A DNA stretch of 31,927 nucleotides, from positions 1-31,927 of the forward strand of contig JBNGIS010035518.1 in assembly GCA_049999725.1 (NCBI GenBank). The letters run 5' to 3'. Made by a program: the position numbers and the translations under genes. Numbering within the stretch: the first letter of the stretch is position 1; each line of letters begins with the position of its first letter. The notes below the pieces were generated by a model. It was not told the origin of the DNA. It searched no databases and saw nothing but the letters and a program-made list of their open reading frames with translations. Source of the DNA: Haplomitrium mnioides. Its lineage: Eukaryota; Marchantiophyta; Haplomitriopsida; Calobryales. Of this stretch, positions 12,914 to 22,299 are shown piece by piece.

Positions 12914-13036
12914 CAATAGCCACTACTATGAACCAAGAACATGCTACTCAAGATATGAAATATGATTTTTTTTTGCAAAAAAAATAATATTTCATATCTT
13001 GAGTAGCATGTTCTTGGTTCATAGTAGCGGATATTG
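12914..13036. repeat. Near-perfect inverted repeat (60-bp arms, 3-nt loop)
   Basis: Bases 12914-12973 pair with 12977-13036 around a TGC loop. By hand, 57 of 60 positions are complementary, with mismatches at 12919, 12922 and 12964. The core carries CATGCTACTCAAGATATGAA on the left arm and its complement on the right, and the base of the loop is a T-run facing an A-run. A transcript across it would form a long double-stranded hairpin. It ends about 60 bp before the target duplication of copia element 1 and is outside that element. It could be a foldback/MITE relic, a small-RNA-producing hairpin, or an assembly or replication fold-back artefact. Confidence 0.9.
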
Positions 13037-13095
13037 AAATGATGTTTCCAAGCTCAAAAAACATAGAAAATGAGCATATTTTCCCCCAAAAAAAC

Positions 13096-13100
13096 TACAT
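13096..13100. repeat. Target site duplication TACAT, left (copia element 1)
   Basis: TACAT directly precedes the 5' LTR and recurs directly after the 3' LTR at 20489-20493. Five bases is the usual copia duplication length and fixes the element ends. Confidence 0.85.
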
Positions 13101-13279
13101 TGTTGTAATCTAGCCTAATTCTAGTTAGCTAGTCAACTAAACTCTAGTTAAGTTAGTAGGTGGTTAGGATTACCTCTATTTAGATATACCCCTTTGTATC
13201 TTCTATTATATATAATAATATGATACATGCATGTGTGAGGAGGTTGGAGAAGAAGCTTTGTAGCCTACATTTCATAATA
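13101..13279 (+). repeat. 5' LTR of copia element 1
   Basis: 179 bp, beginning TGTTGTAATCTAG and ending TTTCATAATA. It matches 20272-20488 along its full length except for the microsatellite. The 3' terminus is TA rather than the usual CA, as defined by the target duplication and by the point where the two LTR copies stop matching. A TATATATAATAATATG stretch near 13208-13225 is the likely TATA region of the LTR promoter. Confidence 0.9.
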
Positions 13280-13293
13280 TGTTATCAGCACGC
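13280..13293 (+). other. Primer binding site-like sequence (element 1)
   Basis: TGTTATCAGCACGC follows the 5' LTR directly. Element 2 has CGTTCTCAGCACTG at the equivalent place, so GTT[AC]TCAGCAC is conserved between two elements whose LTRs are unrelated. That supports a role as the minus-strand primer site. It differs from the TGGTATCAGAGC site common in plant copia elements, and I cannot name the primer tRNA with confidence. Confidence 0.6.
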
Positions 13294-14177
13294 TAAGTTT
13301 GTAAGAGCAATTGATTTTCTACAAAAATTGTTCAAATCCATATCATAATTAATACATGTATCTAATATTTTAATACCTTTTTATAAGAAGAGCAAGAACA
13401 ATTAATGGTGGAAACTTTGGCCAAAAAAGTGACATTTTTGTGATGGATGATTTGACCCAAATTTGCTACACATACATTGAACGGTTTACGTGTATGGCAG
13501 ATTGAGGCATTTATGTGGAGAATTTTTCTTTCATTTTATTACGAATTTCAAAAATTGAAGATATCAAGATAAAATCTTAACTACATCTTGAGTTTTTCTA
13601 AGAAAACTAACTATCTAATTTTCTATTAAATCTTTCTAATCCTCTAATTCAAATTTTAAAATTTTCTAATTTTTCATCTACAAACTTGTTATGTTTATCT
13701 ATTTGTTGAATGGAACCAAACTAAACTAAAATTAACTCTAGAAAATTTTCCTTCTAATCAGCATATTCATTTATGTTTTTTCCTCTAGTTAGATTATCCA
13801 ATCTACATGCTTAATATCTTCCTCTAGTCAGAAATTCATTTTTGTTTTTCTACTTTCAAGATTATTGAAACACACAAATTAACTAACTATAGAAACTAAG
13901 TAGAGAAGATCTTTTCATATATTACAAGCAACAGAATATAGAAACTGCAGAATACAACAATAGGATCATCCTTGTTTTCTCATCCACACTTGTCAGGTTT
14001 ATACAACTTGATTTTGTTATCTTTATTCACCATAGTTCTTCCAGCAAGAGCCACCCCTGTTTTCATATCAAACAATATTATATTAGTAATTCTAGCTATT
14101 CTTCCACTCATCCAATATCAAACAATTTAATCTACCTACTATAGAAGCTACCTTGAACAATTGACATTTTATACAAC
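13294..14177 (+). other. 5' untranslated leader of copia element 1
   Basis: About 0.9 kb of AT-rich sequence lies between the primer site and the gag start. An imperfect duplication with a CTTCTAATCAG and CCTCTAGTCAG type core lies around 13750-13850. No coding sequence is seen. It would have held the packaging signals of the genomic RNA. Confidence 0.6.
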
Positions 14178-15211
14178 ATGAACACTATAGAGAAGCTCAA
14201 CTTCAAGGAGTTGGAAATAGATGGATCTAATTACCTTTCATGGAGCCTTGATGTAGAGGCTCACCTTGTTGCTAAAGGCCTTGAAGACACCATTCTTACA
14301 GATGAAGGTCCTAGCCTATAGAACAAAGCCAAAGGCATTAGTTTTCATGAGGCACCATTTGGCAGATTCTCTCAAAACACAGTATCTCAACAAACATAAT
14401 CCTAAACGATCATAAGATGAGTCAAAAACAAGATTTGATCACATGCAAATTATATCTTTACCTACTGCTTATCACAATTGGATCAATATGTGAGTTTAGG
14501 ATTACGAAACAATAGCAAAATATAACAACGAGCTATTTTGCATCGTATCCCAACTTGCTATGTGTAGATCTTTAGTAGATGATCTTGAGCAAATCAAAAA
14601 AACCTTGTCTACATTTCATGCCACCAATTTGGTGTTAGTAGCACAATATAGAAACATGAATTTCACTCAATACCCACAACTTATTGCTCACATGTTGGTA
14701 ACTGAAAAGCATCAGATTTTACTTTTAGAAAATTCCAAATTGAGACCACCTAGAACCCTACCAATGCCAACACCACTTGCCATGTCAGCAACATACAATA
14801 TTAATTCAAATTAAAGAAATGTCAGGGGGAGAGGAACGTACAAAGGAAGAGGTACATTTTTTGGGCAGAGGTAGAAACTCCTCCTTTAGAGGGAGAAATG
14901 TAGGCTGATTGTAGAGCAACCTTATATGGCAAAATAGAAATACTTACCAAGGAAGAGATCAAGGAAGAAATACCTCTAGAATTCCATTCAATAGGAATGT
15001 GAGCTCACTGAAATATCATCGATGTGGAACTTTAGGACATACTAGAAGAGAATGTCGAGTATCTGCACATTTGGCTAGACTATACACAAGTCAAGTAAAC
15101 AATGCAATGACAAAAACACAAGGAAATTTCTTAGAAATAAATCAAGACCTTACAGAGTACATAAGTTTAGCAACCTTATCGGAGTCTCATGTTGTTGGGT
15201 ATGTAAATTAA
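14178..15211 (+). pseudogene. copia gag (nucleocapsid precursor), degenerate
   Basis: The ATG at 14178 starts a protein beginning MNTIEKLNFKEL and followed by NYLSWSLDVEAHL. This is the copia gag (UBN2-type) N-terminus, and it aligns with the gag of element 2, whose start MEKLSFKSL corresponds. Stops and a frame shift follow near 14319 and at 14415-14500. From 14560 a clean stretch reads LEQIKKTLSTFHATN, again matching element 2. An RG-rich basic tract around 14820-14890 precedes a zinc knuckle at 15014-15055 whose first Cys is replaced by Tyr (Y-x2-C-x4-H-x4-C, where element 2 keeps CX2CX4HX4C). The product would have coated and packaged the element RNA; this copy cannot make it. Confidence 0.85.
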
Positions 15212-18200
15212 ATGCTTCCTATGGATGAACCAATAACTTGCATCATAAATAGTGGCATCTCACACTCTATCTTAAGAAGTAGGAAATACTTTTCATCTAT
15301 TACACCATCCAATAGAACTATAACTACTATTACATACCAAAAATAGATAGAGAAAGGCCATGAACCAGCTATAGTTCTACTTCCCAGAGGCACAATTATC
15401 CATATCGCCAATGCCATATATGCACCTACAACCACACGCAACTTGATTAGCTTCCAAGATATTCAAGCAAATCAATTATACATAAATACTGATAGACAAC
15501 AACAAAGAGAAGTCCTCAATGTTACTTAAAGAGACTCACAGGGTACACATATTAGAGAAACACTACTTGCACAACCTTGTGGTTTGTATGTGACACAAAT
15601 ACATACATACTTAGATGAGAAAACTGTCACATGCATTACAACATTGTGGCATAATAGATAAGGACACCCAAGAACCACTATATACAGAAGAATCCTTCAC
15701 AACTCAGTTGGCATACCACCAACTGCACGTACACAGGTCATGAAAGGACCATGTATAGCTTGCTCACAAGGAAAATTTTCTACACATCCAGCCATATAAA
15801 AAATGATCCATACAATTCCCACATTCTTGGAGCAATTTAAAGCCGATGTCTGTGGTCCCATTGAACCATCTAGTGGACTATTTAGATTTTTTCTAGTTAT
15901 AATTGACTCTTCTACTAAATGGTCACAAGTCTCCATGTTGTCGACCAGAAACTTAGTCTTTGTACACCTTCTAGCAAATATTCTTAAACTGAGAGCACAG
16001 TTTCCAGAATATCCAATTAAAATGTTACGCGTTGACGGAGCAGGAGAATTCACTTCCAAAACGTTTAATGATTTTTGTGTCATATCAAGCATAGAAGCCT
16101 AATACCCAGTGCCCTATGTACACTTTCAGAATGGTATAGCAGAATCTCTTATAAAAAGACTACAACTAATTGCTTGTTTACTATTAATGCATTCATGACT
16201 CCCAACTACTGCATGGGGTCATGTGATACTCCACGCAGCTACACTCTTGAAATATAGACCTTCTGCTTTCAATTTGTTTTCCCCTCATTACTTAGTATTT
16301 GGTTTACCTCCAGATGTCTCACATCTACGAACCTCTAGATGCCAAGTCTTAGTTCCGATTTTGGGTCCTAAACATACAAAAATAGGCCCCCAACGACAAA
16401 AAAGTATATACATTGGTTTTGAATCTCCATACATAATCCGATTCTTAGAACCAACTACTGGGGATGTTTACAGTGCAAGATTCCAAGACTGCCATTTCTT
16501 TGAAGATATATACCTTTAAGACCTGAATAGAGTTCAGAGAATGTCCATAATCTTCAACTGATCTAGAAAACAAAGGATACATTTTTGAATGATCCTCGCA
16601 CCTAACAAACAGAGGTCAAGGTCCAATGTATCTTGCATCTACATCAAACTTTAGAGCAACTACTTGACATATTTAATGACACTGCAAATGTATCACGATC
16701 ACATGTTGATGGAGTTAATGTACCTGCAAGGGTACAACCTTCTAAAAGCATGGCCGTAGATACCATACCAAGAACTAAAAGAGGTCATCCTCCCAGTTCT
16801 AAAGATATTTGTCCTAGACAGAGACAAAATCCGATACATATACAAGAACCCACTCCTGCTCATACACTTGTTGAACTTGTAATACCTCATTCTCAAGACA
16901 ATGAGGAAATTCCAATTCAATATATGCGTACATGGAAGGTGTGGTCAAGAGAAAATACTACCATAGATGATCATTTCGCATTTTCAATATCACAAGAAAT
17001 TACCGGTGATAGCCTTGATCCACTTACAGTGCAAGAAGCACAAAAGAGAATAGATTGGCCAAAATGGGAGGAGGCCATTAATTATGAATTGGATTCACTT
17101 ATAAAGCGACAAGTTTTGGCCCTATATTATCTGCAACAACAAATACAAATTTTGTTGGATACAAATTTGTCTTTGTGAAGAAAAGAAATGCACAAGGCAA
17201 AGTGGTTAGATACAAAGCCAAACTAGTTGCAGGGGGCTATACCCAAATTTATGGTCGAGATTATGACCTGATATACTCATCGGTGATGGATGCCATAACA
17301 CAAATATACACAGTTGCTTTTGCATTGATTAATAAGCTAGTTATGTATATGATGGATGTCGTGATTGCGCATCTATATGGCATAATGGACATTGAAGTTT
17401 ATATGGTTGTGCCCTCTGAACTACTCAAACGAGTAGTATTTCATATTCAGGGGGAGAAATCAAAAACAAATAATGTTGCATTACTTGCTGGGATTCAGAA
17501 AATAGCAGATCTGAATAAAGGAGGACCTTTAGTCCCACATGCTAAAAGCATGATCAGCCATATCCATCCACCTTTAGCCGATGGCGTCTCTCATCCTTTA
17601 GCTGACATGACTATTCAGCCTTTCGCTGATATGAATACACAACCTTTAGCTAATGGAAACTCTAGAAGGACTCCTATTGAGCACTGGAAAGAGCACCAAA
17701 AACAGCAAGGACCTATAGTCCCGCATTTATAGAGCGTGCTTTACACACCGAGTCAGCCTTTAGCTGATACAATTCCCAGTGGACCCCCTATTGAGCACTA
17801 GAAGAGGTCACACATAGAAAATGTGTTTCAAGTTATCAAGGACATTGAAAGACATGTACCTAAGAAAGTCCAAAAAGATAACCATGGAAAGACCTTTGCA
17901 ATACATGTGCTTTGCTCAATCTATGGATTAAAATAGAGCGGCAAAATCTAGCATAAGAGATTCAAGGCTGAGATGCTTGCCTTAAAATTCATTAATGAAG
18001 ATATCGCCCCATGTCTATTCCTCAAAAAGGAGGACCAGGAAATTTCTTATCTTGCCTATATATGTGGATGATATAACTATTCTTGGAACTCCATCCTTGA
18101 GTATAAAAACAATATCGACACTGAAAACAGTTTTCGATATGAAAGGTGTTGGTCAACCAAGTTATTGTCTTGGCATACAGTATAAGTACCTACCCAATGG

Positions 18201-19040
18201 CATATTGATCTATCAATCAACCTATTTGAAGAAAATTTTGCAACAATTTAATATACGCAATTCACACCCAGTGAGTACTCATATGGATTTGTGAACTCTT
18301 GATATATCAAAGGACATGTTTACAAAGCAAAGAGACAATGAACCAACCTTAGGATCTGAAAAACCCTATCTATCAACAATAGAAGCACTATTATATTTGG
18401 CCAACCATACCAAGCCAGATATTAGCTTTGCAGTTAGCCTTCTTGCAAGGCATAGCTCTCAACCAACCATTCGATATTGGAACAATGTGAAGCGAGTTTT
18501 TAGATACATACAAAGAACTATCGATATGGGTTTGTATTTTCTCAAAGATATTAGTACTACCATTACTGGTTATGCATACGCATGATATTTATCTGATCTT
18601 GAAGATGTTAAATCCCAAACGGGATATGTGTTTCTACAAGGCACCACTGCTATTTCCTAGAAAAGCATTAAACAATCCATGACAGGTACGTCTTTAAATC
18701 ACGCAAAGATCATTGCTTTATATGAAGCCACCAGTGAGTGTGTATGGATCAAGACTATGATTGAGCACATTCACAGACATATAAGCTTACCAATCCCTAT
18801 AGAACCTACAATTATATACGAGGATAACAAACCCTGTGTGGATCAAATTGCACAAGGCTTTGTCAAAGGAGATAGAATCAAACATATTGCTCCGAAATCG
18901 TTGAATGGATCTCCATAGCTCAGAACAAAGCAAATCTGTTCACTAAACCTTTGCCACTATCACTTCATAGAGATCATATCCTAGGCATTGAATTGAGGAA
19001 GCTATCTACACTACTGAAACAAGAACCAAAAGATCATTAA
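15212..19040 (+). pseudogene. copia pol polyprotein (PR-IN-RT-RNase H), degenerate
   Basis: Domains in order follow. Protease near 15234-15480, with INSGISH where DSG[AT] is expected; the catalytic Asp is Asn (AAT, 15248-15250). GAG-pre-integrase zinc region 15644-15770 (WH...GHP...CIAC). Integrase core with Asp 15845, Asp 16034 and Glu 16142, the last two separated by 35 residues as in the D,D35E family. RT from about 16960, with motif A MDVVIAHLYG (Asp at 17355), an unusual spacer at 17415-17918, YGLK-stop-SGK at about 17922, and YVDD at 18061-18072. RNase H from 18540, with two catalytic losses: Tyr for Asp at 18577 and Lys for Glu at 18706. The reading ends with NKANLFTKPLP and a TAA at 19038-19040. 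At least three frame shifts and many stops are present. Confidence 0.92.
17415..17918 (+). other. In-frame proline-rich repeat insert within reverse transcriptase (element 1)
   Basis: About 168 codons separate the VYMVVPSELL block after motif A from IYGLK. In ordinary copia RTs the distance is, from memory, only about 25-35 residues. The stretch stays in one frame with just one internal stop. It carries HIQGEK near its start, then repeated modules: GGPLVPHAK, HPPLADG, HPLADM, QPFADM, QPLANG, TPIEHW, QGPIVPH, QPLADT and PPIEH. Element 2 has a shorter version at the same place with YHIQGEN, GPIVHEM, GPIVPLM and MPLAKDG, so the insert is ancestral to both families and varies by repeat number. 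Its function is unknown. Confidence 0.8.
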
Positions 19041-20262
19041 TAACATCTCTAATAAGGATTACTTATCTTCTTTGCGATACACTATTGATGAACTACAACA
19101 CTCTGTCTCCCAACATCAATAGTTGGTATTCTACACTAGTCCAATTTGCATCCAAGTCAAGAAGAACCTTAATATCAGCTGCATCGACGTATTTCTAGTT
19201 CTCCAGATGCAGTTCATATGCAGACACCAGCTCATATTACACAGATACAACAAGAGGCTCCTTTTTCACTATTCAAGCACTAAAGAATAGATAGAATCCT
19301 TATCTATATTTTGCATTGCTGCATACTTTGAAGATCACCAGTTTTTTGAATCATTTTGATCAGCTCTTTAGCTCGTAACACCACATTTCGACTCGATTCA
19401 ACCAAAGATCTCCGTCAAAGCAATTCTGTTATCTTTTGCATACAGAGGCATTCAAAGATCCAACAATGCATTAGAAGACCTATTCGACTACCATCAATAC
19501 ATTCAACACAAAAGACAACTCTTCGGATACTAGCAATTAAGGGGGAGCCTATTCGAACCATGTATTCATCATTGCAGAGCTCTATTTCATTTGCAACATA
19601 TACTAGATATCAAAGCCACTGATGGGACACTCAAAGACATCACAGACTTTATTCATTCACCACCACTGCAACACTCGAAGCCATTGCTGCAATGATTCAA
19701 CGCCCTTCAATCTTCAAGATTTTTGCAGCATTCTTTCAACCAACGCCATCGCTGCAACATTCGAAGAGCCTGTTGGATTCATAGTATTCATAAGCCATTG
19801 ACGAAGAAAGATGGATTCATAGTCTTCAACATTGCAAATTTTTGTAGCCTTCTTTTGAAAATCGCCATCGATTGTTTTCTTTTTTTCGACTGAAATCCCC
19901 TTCATGAAAGCAACCACAAGCCCTTGCTCGCGCGACAATTTTCTATATGAAAACCTAAAGTTCATAACTATTATTAAAATATTTATTAAAAAAATATAGA
20001 AAAATTTGAAAATTATTTCTATACTTTTATCCTTATTTAGGTATTTTATCCATTGCTACGATGTAACTAGAGTAAACTTTTACAAAAAAAATTATTTCAT
20101 TTTATTATTTTTATGACCCCTCCTATATGTACGGGTTGTGGAGCTCTTTTTCTTGGAGATCGAAGAAGAGTTTTAATGAGACCAAACCCAAAATTGACGG
20201 GGATCATACTAGCGTTAGCACTCACTCTACATTGTGGTCGATGTTTTTCCCATACATTGACT
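19041..20262 (+). other. Long 3' non-coding region of copia element 1
   Basis: 1.2 kb lies between the end of pol and the polypurine tract, against about 0.38 kb in element 2. It holds a second exact copy of the polypurine nonamer AAGGGGGAG at 19539-19547. It also holds an imperfect duplication with a period of about 120 bp around 19690-19880: TTTTTGCAGCATTCTTTCAA recurs as a diverged copy, and GGATTCATAGT and CGCCATCG each appear twice. Short open frames show no motif, so no third gene is supported. Confidence 0.7.
19539..19547 (+). other. Internal second polypurine tract copy
   Basis: AAGGGGGAG is identical to the tract before the 3' LTR (20263-20271). It is followed by CCTATTCG, not by an LTR. 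It may prime plus strands internally, may mark the former end of an ancestral element, or may be coincidence. Confidence 0.4.
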
Positions 20263-20271
20263 AAGGGGGAG
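20263..20271 (+). other. Polypurine tract (element 1)
   Basis: AAGGGGGAG lies directly before the TGTTG start of the 3' LTR, the expected place for the plus-strand primer. The same nonamer occurs in element 2 on the opposite strand. Confidence 0.9.
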
Positions 20272-20372
20272 TGTTGTAATCTAGTCTAACTCTAGTTAGC
20301 TAGTTATCTAAACTCTAGTTAAGTTAGTAGGTAGTTAGGATTACCTCTATTTAGATATAACCCTTTGTATCT

Positions 20373-20410
<38 letters not shown>

Positions 20411-20488
20411 TATAATGAGAGATAAATAGAGATACATGCATGTGTGAGGAGGCTGGAGAAGAAGCTTTGTAGCCTACATTTCATAATA
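20272..20488 (+). repeat. 3' LTR of copia element 1
   Basis: 217 bp, starting TGTTGTAATCTAG and ending TTTCATAATA, homologous to 13101-13279. The 38-bp excess in length comes from a (TA)15 expansion and an adjacent GATA/GAGATA-rich stretch at 20379-20438, where the 5' copy has a short TATATATAATAATATG. Confidence 0.9.
20379..20408. repeat. (TA)15 microsatellite inside the 3' LTR
   Basis: Fifteen uninterrupted TA units replace the TATA-like stretch of the 5' LTR. This is an expansion after insertion. Confidence 0.9.
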
Positions 20489-20493
20489 TACAT
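20489..20493. repeat. Target site duplication TACAT, right (copia element 1)
   Basis: Partner of 13096-13100. After it the sequence continues GAGCTTTTTTGG. Confidence 0.85.
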
Positions 20494-20894
20494 GAGCTTT
20501 TTTGGTCAGTTTTGGCAATTTTAACAAACTTGATAGATCAAGAAAAAAAAATTTATTATGAAAAATTGAATGACATTCTTAGTTTTGTAAAAATATTGGA
20601 AATCTGGAAATCAATGAAAAGCATAAGAATTGTGGTGTTTTTCACAAAAAATTGCACTTTAGATAGAAATAAATCATTTTGAAATAAATTTGGTTGCACA
20701 AACTTCATGCGTATATAGACATAGTGTCATTAGGAACTTATTTTTTGAAAAGTAAATAGAAAACTTGAGGAAAAGCCCTAGTGGACCAGAAGTCAAGGGC
20801 AATAGTTTGGAGTCCTAAGGGACAAAAGCTACACAAACCTATCCTTGCGTGGAGATCAGAGCTCTATTTTAAGGTTCAACCAAGAAAGAGGCTT
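20494..20894. other. Unassigned AT-rich sequence
   Basis: This is host sequence between copia element 1 and the 37-bp minisatellite. No gene or recognisable element is seen. Confidence 0.5.
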
Positions 20895-21515
20895 TCTATT
20901 CTGCTTCAAAATCCATGCATATCCGTAAAGGAGTCATAATTGAAAATAAAAAAAGGATGGAGCAACCAAACAAGTAGTGGGTTTAGAAATTTGCCTTTGA
21001 GTCTAAGCACGTAGAGTGCTCCAAGTTTTGGATTAGAGTCCCTACAAACAAAGGGTTCCGAGTTCCACATCTGAGTCTGTGAACGGTTTAGGTTGTAAGT
21101 AATACATGATAGTCTTTTTATGTACAAGGTTCAGGGTTTTGTATTAGAGTCAAAGGGTGCATAAGATTTCAACTTCTGCATCAAAGTCAATGCACGCATA
21201 GGGTTCTGAGTTCTACATCTGAGTGTTCACCAACAAAGACTATCCTTGCAAAGGGTTTTGAGTTTTGCAACAACGTCTATGTGTGCATAAGGTTTTGACT
21301 TGTGCATCAAAGTCTATAGGCTCATAGGGTTTTGAGCTATAGATCAAAGTCTAAGTGTGTTTAAGGTTCTGAGTTCCACAACAAACTCTAGGCATTCATA
21401 GGGTTCCAATTTTTGAATCAAAGTCTCAAGGTATAAGAGGTTCCAAGTTCTACATCAGAGTCAGAGCATGTAAGAGGTTTTAAGGTTTACATCAAAGTCA
21501 TTGCTAGGAAAGGAT
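20895..21515. repeat. 37-bp minisatellite
   Basis: A unit with the anchor GGGTTyTGAG, then TTCTACATCA and AAGTCTATG-like parts, repeats with an exact 37-bp step. Anchors lie at 20979, 21016, 21053, 21090, 21127, 21164 and 21201, then, after a 15-bp insertion, at 21253, 21290, 21327, 21364, 21401, 21438 and 21475. That is about 14-16 units, diverged in sequence but almost without indels. The units differ from the ~59-bp array at 8590-10690. No coding function is supported. Confidence 0.92.
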
Positions 21516-21612
21516 TAAGTAGCCAAGATGGACAGACGCTTCAACAATCCAAAACATCTATACTAAGAGATTTAGTAGCCAAAACATTGAAATTCTTCAA
21601 GCAAATAATGTA

Positions 21613-21617
21613 GTAGG
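21613..21617. repeat. Target site duplication GTAGG, left (copia element 2)
   Basis: GTAGG directly borders the LTR at 21618 and recurs at 30066-30070 after the other LTR. Confidence 0.88.
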
Positions 21618-21912
21618 TGTTGTGTTGTGATGTATAACAAACATGTAAGTGCTCACTCCATTAGCTCACACAACAAATGAATATGGTGAATCTCTTCTTT
21701 TCACTCTCAAGCTCTCTTCCTCCTCTTCTCTTCTCAATCATAATAATCATCATAATACAAGTTACAATGTCTTAATCAATATAAGGATTAAGTTATCTCT
21801 AACCTAGGTTAAGGTTAACCTAGCATAATACTAATCATGTATTAGTACTCTAACACTAGATTATGATATATCCTCTTATACTTCTATGTATGTTACTAAA
21901 AGTACTCTAACA
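21618..21912 (-). repeat. 3' LTR of copia element 2
   Basis: 295 bp. Read on the minus strand it starts TGTTAGAGTACTTTTAG and ends CATCACAACACAACA. A TATAAGAGGATATATC stretch (about 21868-21883) is the probable promoter TATA region. Confidence 0.93.
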
Positions 21913-21921
21913 CTCCCCCTT
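21913..21921 (-). other. Polypurine tract (element 2)
   Basis: On the minus strand this reads AAGGGGGAG, directly before the 3' LTR and identical to the tract of element 1. Confidence 0.9.
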
Positions 21922-22299
21922 GGTTACAATATGGGAATGTTGTAAACAATCGTAACATATAGAAAAGCATGAAATGAAGATAAGAGGCTGCAACTCCCGC
22001 AATATAATCCTTATAAGATGAAAAATGATGTTGCCTCATTAAAATATTCTCATACTCCTTTGAGGGAAAGAGTGCAACCACCATGATCAAGGATAAAAGA
22101 TATGAAAAATAATGAAAGATAGCAATATAAAAGATAAAGCATATGGCTATAGGCCAATAAAAATCGCAGAAGAGCAGAATATAAGGAGACATAGTAATGA
22201 TGATCATATGGAAAACATAAGAATAATATGCTGCCAGTAAAAAGATATACTCGTCAAATCAATATAAAATATAAAGATAATAAAAAATAAAGAGATATA
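21922..22299 (-). other. 3' non-coding region of copia element 2
   Basis: About 0.38 kb of AT-rich sequence between the pol stop and the polypurine tract. A minus-strand frame of 103 codons (21896-22207) is strongly hydrophobic but runs on through the polypurine tract into the LTR. I regard it as a chance product of T-rich sequence rather than an envelope-like gene. Confidence 0.6.

Larger units (their letters stand above)
13101..20488 (+). mobile_element. Ty1/copia LTR retrotransposon, element 1 (defective)
   Basis: The element is 7,388 bp with 5-bp TACAT target duplications, LTRs at both ends, a primer-binding-site-like sequence, a polypurine tract, and gag-pol in the copia order: gag, protease, integrase, reverse transcriptase, RNase H. 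Placing integrase before RT identifies Ty1/copia rather than Ty3/gypsy. Many stops (TAA, TAG and TGA mostly where Gln, Trp or Arg codons would be expected) and several frame shifts make it inactive. Hand alignment of the LTRs shows about seven substitutions over the roughly 150 bases outside the microsatellite, so the insertion is old. It is a relative of element 2 (21618-30065) by gag and pol, but its LTR sequence is unrelated. Confidence 0.95.

Noticed and set aside
14810-14900. CAGGGGGAGAGG as another polypurine tract
   Set aside because: It lies in the arginine-glycine-coding part of gag, where purine-rich codons are expected, and has no LTR beside it.
20895-21515. GGGTTT-like parts of the 37-bp repeat as interstitial telomere sequence
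   Set aside because: The seven-base telomere unit is never repeated in tandem; GGGTT occurs only once per 37-bp unit.
21896-22207. 103-codon hydrophobic minus-strand frame after pol in element 2, as a possible envelope-like gene
   Set aside because: It runs through the polypurine tract into the LTR, its hydrophobicity follows from T-rich sequence, and element 1 has no counterpart.
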